Below are positions 13,928 to 16,586 of a stretch of DNA of 16,586 bases, piece after piece; position 1 is the stretch's first letter; each line of letters opens with the position of its first letter. The DNA is taken from NCBI GenBank assembly GCA_044227705.1, contig JBGAWE010000100.1, positions 1-16,586 on the forward strand. Reading direction: 5' to 3'. The DNA is from JANOQP01 sp044227705 (GTDB lineage Bacteria > Bacteroidota > Bacteroidia > Chitinophagales > Saprospiraceae). The position numbers were made by a program, and so were the translations under genes. The notes under the pieces are model-generated. The model saw only the letters and a program-made list of their open reading frames with translations, was not told where the DNA came from and did not search any database.

Positions 13928-13980
13928 GTTTCGGGTTTTGAGTTTCAAGCCCGGCCGACTCGAAACTCAAAACCCGAAAC
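13928..13980. terminator. Perfect 19-bp inverted repeat, probable terminator of the surface-protein gene
   Basis: GTTTCGGGTTTTGAGTTTC (13928-13946) and its exact reverse complement (13962-13980) flank a 15-base loop. It lies 10 bp past the stop of the large minus-strand gene and before the start of the acyltransferase gene. No T-run follows on the minus strand, so it may act as an mRNA 3'-end stabiliser or be a repeat element rather than a classic terminator. Confidence 0.6.
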
Positions 13981-13990
13981 GCCAAAGCCG

Positions 13991-16586
13991 TCACCTGACG
14001 ATGGTCACGTCGCCCTTTTCGCGGATTTTGATGGGCTGTTCGCAGGCATTGAGCGAGGCTTCCATGTACCAGACGAAAACACCGGGACGCAGGCGCTTTC
14101 CCCGGAAGTTTCCGTCCCAACTCTCTGTCGGGTCGTCGGTTTGGAAGATGAGATTGCCCCAGCGGTCGTAGACAAGCAGTTGATAATCAACGAATTGTGC
14201 CTTGTCGGTGAAATATGGCCGCCATTGGCGGTTTGCGTCGCTGCCGATTGGGTCGATGGCGTTGGGCAGGTAAAAAATGGAGCCGATGGAGGAATCGTCG
14301 AACACCACATCGGCAGTCTTTGCGACGGCCTCGCAGCGGTTCTTAGCTGTGAAGGTGTACTTGCCCTCGGCCGTGACGGGCAAGGCGAATTCGCTGGAAA
14401 TAACGGTGCCGTCCTCCTTTTTCCACTCAAAACTGGCCGTCGAATCGGCCCCGGCGACGGTCGGCGAGAGGGAGATTTCGAGATGTCCGCAGTCGAGCGC
14501 CCCGTTTTCGAGCTCTACGGAGAGCGGCGGGAGGGTGTCGACTTGTGCTGATTTTTCCAAAAGACAGCCGTTGCTGTCTCGGACTTGGACGGTCTGGCTG
14601 CCAGCGGCGATTTGCAGGAAAGTGGATGAATCCTGCCATGTCGTGCCGCCATCCGTTGAAAAATTGAATGGGCCGTCGCCGCTCACAGATTCAACCGACA
14701 GTTTGCCATCGGGCAAATTGGCGCAGGAAGGCTCTGTTTTTATCGAAAAATCAATCGGCGGAAGCCCTGCGACGGTGACCGTCAGGGTCGAATCGCAGCC
14801 TGCCGCGTTGGTCAATTTGAAAACCATCGAATCACCGGCTGCCAGCGCAAATCCCTGAAAATCAAAGGTTTGGCCAGGGCAGACAGATTTGGCGACAGCC
14901 GCCGCCGTCGGCTGTCCGGCGGTCACGGTCACTTGCACGAGCGAGTCGCATCCGTTGGCGGCCGAGAAGTGGAAGTCGGTCATCGAGCCTGCGGCCAGTT
15001 GCGTGTTGTTGTAGCTCGCGGTCGTCCCGACACAGGCGGGCAGCGTGAGCTTCGTGACCGGCGGCACGGCGAGCGAGGCGACTTTCACCGTGATTATCGA
15101 GTCGCAGCCGAACTGGTTTTTGAACACAAACTTCTTCGTCGCCCCGGCCAACATCCATTCGTTCTGGGTGAAAACCGAGTCGCCCGCGCAGGCCGAGAGG
15201 TTGATGGCGACGTTCGAGGTTTGGCAGAAGACGACCAAAAGTTGCGGCATTGTCTCGTCGTCGCAGCCGCTCAACGTCGCGTCGTCGGTGTCGATGACGG
15301 GCGACCAACCGGGCGGCAGATTGGCCAAATCCAGCGCGGCAGAGTAGGGGAGCGACGGCACGTTCACGAAGCTGAAACTGCCCGAACTGTTTGACAATGA
15401 GGAAGTTACGACCGTCGCGCCGTTCATCAAGTTGACTGGAATTAGGCTAACGAGCGTGTCCGCCGCGTCAATGATTCCGTTCTGATTGACATCCGACCAG
15501 ACCTGCCCGAGGACGGAGCCGAACGCCGGTTGCATGTCGAGCACGAGCGGGTCGGAGAAGGCGGTGCAGCCGTTCGCCGTCGTCAATTCGACGGTGTAGG
15601 TGCCGCTTTGCGTGGCGATGAGCTGCGCCCCGTTCGGCGAGGCGATGGGCGAGCCGTTGAAAAACCATTGGAAGGCGGTGACGGTCGGCGGCAGGTTGAA
15701 GCAAATCGTGTCGGGTGTGCAGCGCGTGAGGCAACCGGCCGGGATGGCCTCGACAGGCGCGCCAGGCAGCACAGAAATGGCCGGGCTTTCCGCCGAACAG
15801 CCGAATGAATTGGTGGCGATGACGAAAAAGTTGCCCGCCTCGTCGGTCTGGAAGCTCGCGCCCTGTTGGCCGGTGTTCCATTCATAAGTCTGACCGACGA
15901 CGGGGTTTTGCACCGAAAAGACGTGGTTCACATTGCCGCAAGGCATCCCCGCGGGCGAAATCTGGATTTGCACGCTCGTCGGCACGGGGTTGACGACGAC
16001 CTCGAAGGGGAGGCTCGTGTTCGTGCAGCCGGTCGTCGCGTCTGTGATGGTCAGCGTGAAATTTTGGGTGCCGATGGGCAGCAGGTTGCCTCGAGCGTCG
16101 GAGTATTCGTCGAGGTTGCCGTTCGTGCCGCTGGGCCACGAGTAGGTGTAGCTCGTCCCGTTGCCGCTGGCCTCGAGGAAGACGTCGTCGCCGAAACAGG
16201 TCGTGTAGGGCGAATCAAACTGGCCGGTCACGAGGCCGAGGTCGTTCTTTTCCAAAGCTGTGATGGCCGCGTCGGGTGCGGGGAGGATTTCGACGACGGC
16301 ATCGGGGGGCGAATAGGTGCAGCCCGCCGTGTTGGTGATGGTCAGCGAATAGTTGCCTTCGGCATTGACAATCAACGAATTAGCTGTCGAGCCGTCGCCC
16401 CACAGCCACGAAATGCCGCCGGGCGGGGCAGTCAGCGTGGCGGTCTTGCCCTCGCAAATCTTGCCGCTCGGCGGCGCGATTCCGATGTTGCCGGTGAGCG
16501 GATTGGCGACGACGGTAAAATTCTTCGTGAAATCAGCGCGGCAACCGGCGATGCTTTTGACCGAGAGTTTGATTGAGTAAAGCCCG
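13991..16586 (-). CDS. Large modular surface/secreted protein with gliding-motility (T9SS) C-terminal domain, 5' end outside window
   Basis: The minus frame is open across 865 codons to the window edge, so only the C-terminal part is seen. In order: several Ig/PKD-like adhesin modules (for example GNYSLTITNTAGC and GTYTVELTTANGC); an SdrD-B-like segment GQVWSDVNQNGIIDAADTLV with GWSPVIDTDD (about 15510-15290); three modules with the pattern C-x-G ... L-AG ... GCDS-x-TV (about 15210-14780); an SprB-like repeat (EPSCANLPDGKLSVESVSGD ... VRDSNGC, about 14750-14540); and the CHU_C domain FYLPNAIDPIGSDANRQWRP, YDRWGNLIFQTDD, SWDGNFRGKRLRPGVFVWYM (about 14270-14000). The last domain directs export by the type IX secretion system and cell-surface attachment in Bacteroidota. 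Likely an adhesin or gliding-related protein; no enzymatic domain is visible in this part. Confidence 0.92.
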   Translation of the reverse strand, partial: GLYSIKLSVKSIAGCRADFTKNFTVVANPLTGNIGIAPPSGKICEGKTATLTAPPGGISWLWGDGSTANSLIVNAEGNYSLTITNTAGCTYSPPDAVVEILPAPDAAITALEKNDLGLVTGQFDSPYTTCFGDDVFLEASGNGTSYTYSWPSGTNGNLDEYSDARGNLLPIGTQNFTLTITDATTGCTNTSLPFEVVVNPVPTSVQIQISPAGMPCGNVNHVFSVQNPVVGQTYEWNTGQQGASFQTDEAGNFFVIATNSFGCSAESPAISVLPGAPVEAIPAGCLTRCTPDTICFNLPPTVTAFQWFFNGSPIASPNGAQLIATQSGTYTVELTTANGCTAFSDPLVLDMQPAFGSVLGQVWSDVNQNGIIDAADTLVSLIPVNLMNGATVVTSSLSNSSGSFSFVNVPSLPYSAALDLANLPPGWSPVIDTDDATLSGCDDETMPQLLVVFCQTSNVAINLSACAGDSVFTQNEWMLAGATKKFVFKNQFGCDSIITVKVASLAVPPVTKLTLPACVGTTASYNNTQLAAGSMTDFHFSAANGCDSLVQVTVTAGQPTAAAVAKSVCPGQTFDFQGFALAAGDSMVFKLTNAAGCDSTLTVTVAGLPPIDFSIKTEPSCANLPDGKLSVESVSGDGPFNFSTDGGTTWQDSSTFLQIAAGSQTVQVRDSNGCLLEKSAQVDTLPPLSVELENGALDCGHLEISLSPTVAGADSTASFEWKKEDGTVISSEFALPVTAEGKYTFTAKNRCEAVAKTADVVFDDSSIGSIFYLPNAIDPIGSDANRQWRPYFTDKAQFVDYQLLVYDRWGNLIFQTDDPTESWDGNFRGKRLRPGVFVWYMEASLNACEQPIKIREKGDVTIVR

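Overview
The window looks like the chromosome of a member of the Bacteroidota, probably a GC-rich relative of Saprospiria (Lewinella/Haliscomenobacter type). The reasons are: a large modular surface protein ending in a gliding-motility / type IX secretion C-terminal domain; several copies of the Bacteroidota -7 promoter signature TAnnTTTG placed upstream of alaS, acpP and rmuC; and start codons without Shine-Dalgarno sequences. No lineage marker such as rRNA is present, so the placement is inferred.

Layout. Positions 1-7055 are GC-rich housekeeping sequence: the 3' part of a glycosylasparaginase gene (+), converging on a minus-strand run of an aldose 1-epimerase (broken by a one-base frameshift), alaS and a TraB/GumN-family gene; then a plus-strand pair made of a DUF423 membrane protein and a secreted N-acetylmuramoyl-L-alanine amidase. 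Positions 7222-7453 (-) hold a solitary acyl carrier protein gene whose reading frame is broken in a run of six G. Positions about 7460-10540 are strikingly AT-rich: small minus-strand genes of unknown function, some decayed (a 12-copy GGGLYTGP repeat protein, a frameshifted DUF6939-like gene, an unrecognised relic, and a two-gene operon of conserved-looking unknowns). Compact hairpin-forming inverted repeats sit at and inside the edges of this block, so it looks like an acquired cassette-like block. Positions 10540-11230 have no convincing gene but contain an orphan plus-strand terminator and a 21-bp tandem repeat array. Positions 11266-16586 return to GC-rich sequence: rmuC (+), an overlapping convergent acyltransferase gene (-), a perfect 19-bp inverted repeat, and the 3' 2.6 kb of the giant surface-protein gene (-).

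How the genes relate. alaS and the TraB/GumN gene are probably one transcript, as are the DUF423 and amidase genes. The amidase (cell wall), acyltransferase (membrane lipid), ACP (fatty acid synthesis) and surface protein all concern the cell envelope, but they do not form an obvious pathway cluster. The most interesting part is the AT-rich block with its hairpin elements and unknown genes. I see no integrase, transposase or CRISPR in the window, so a mobile origin is inference.
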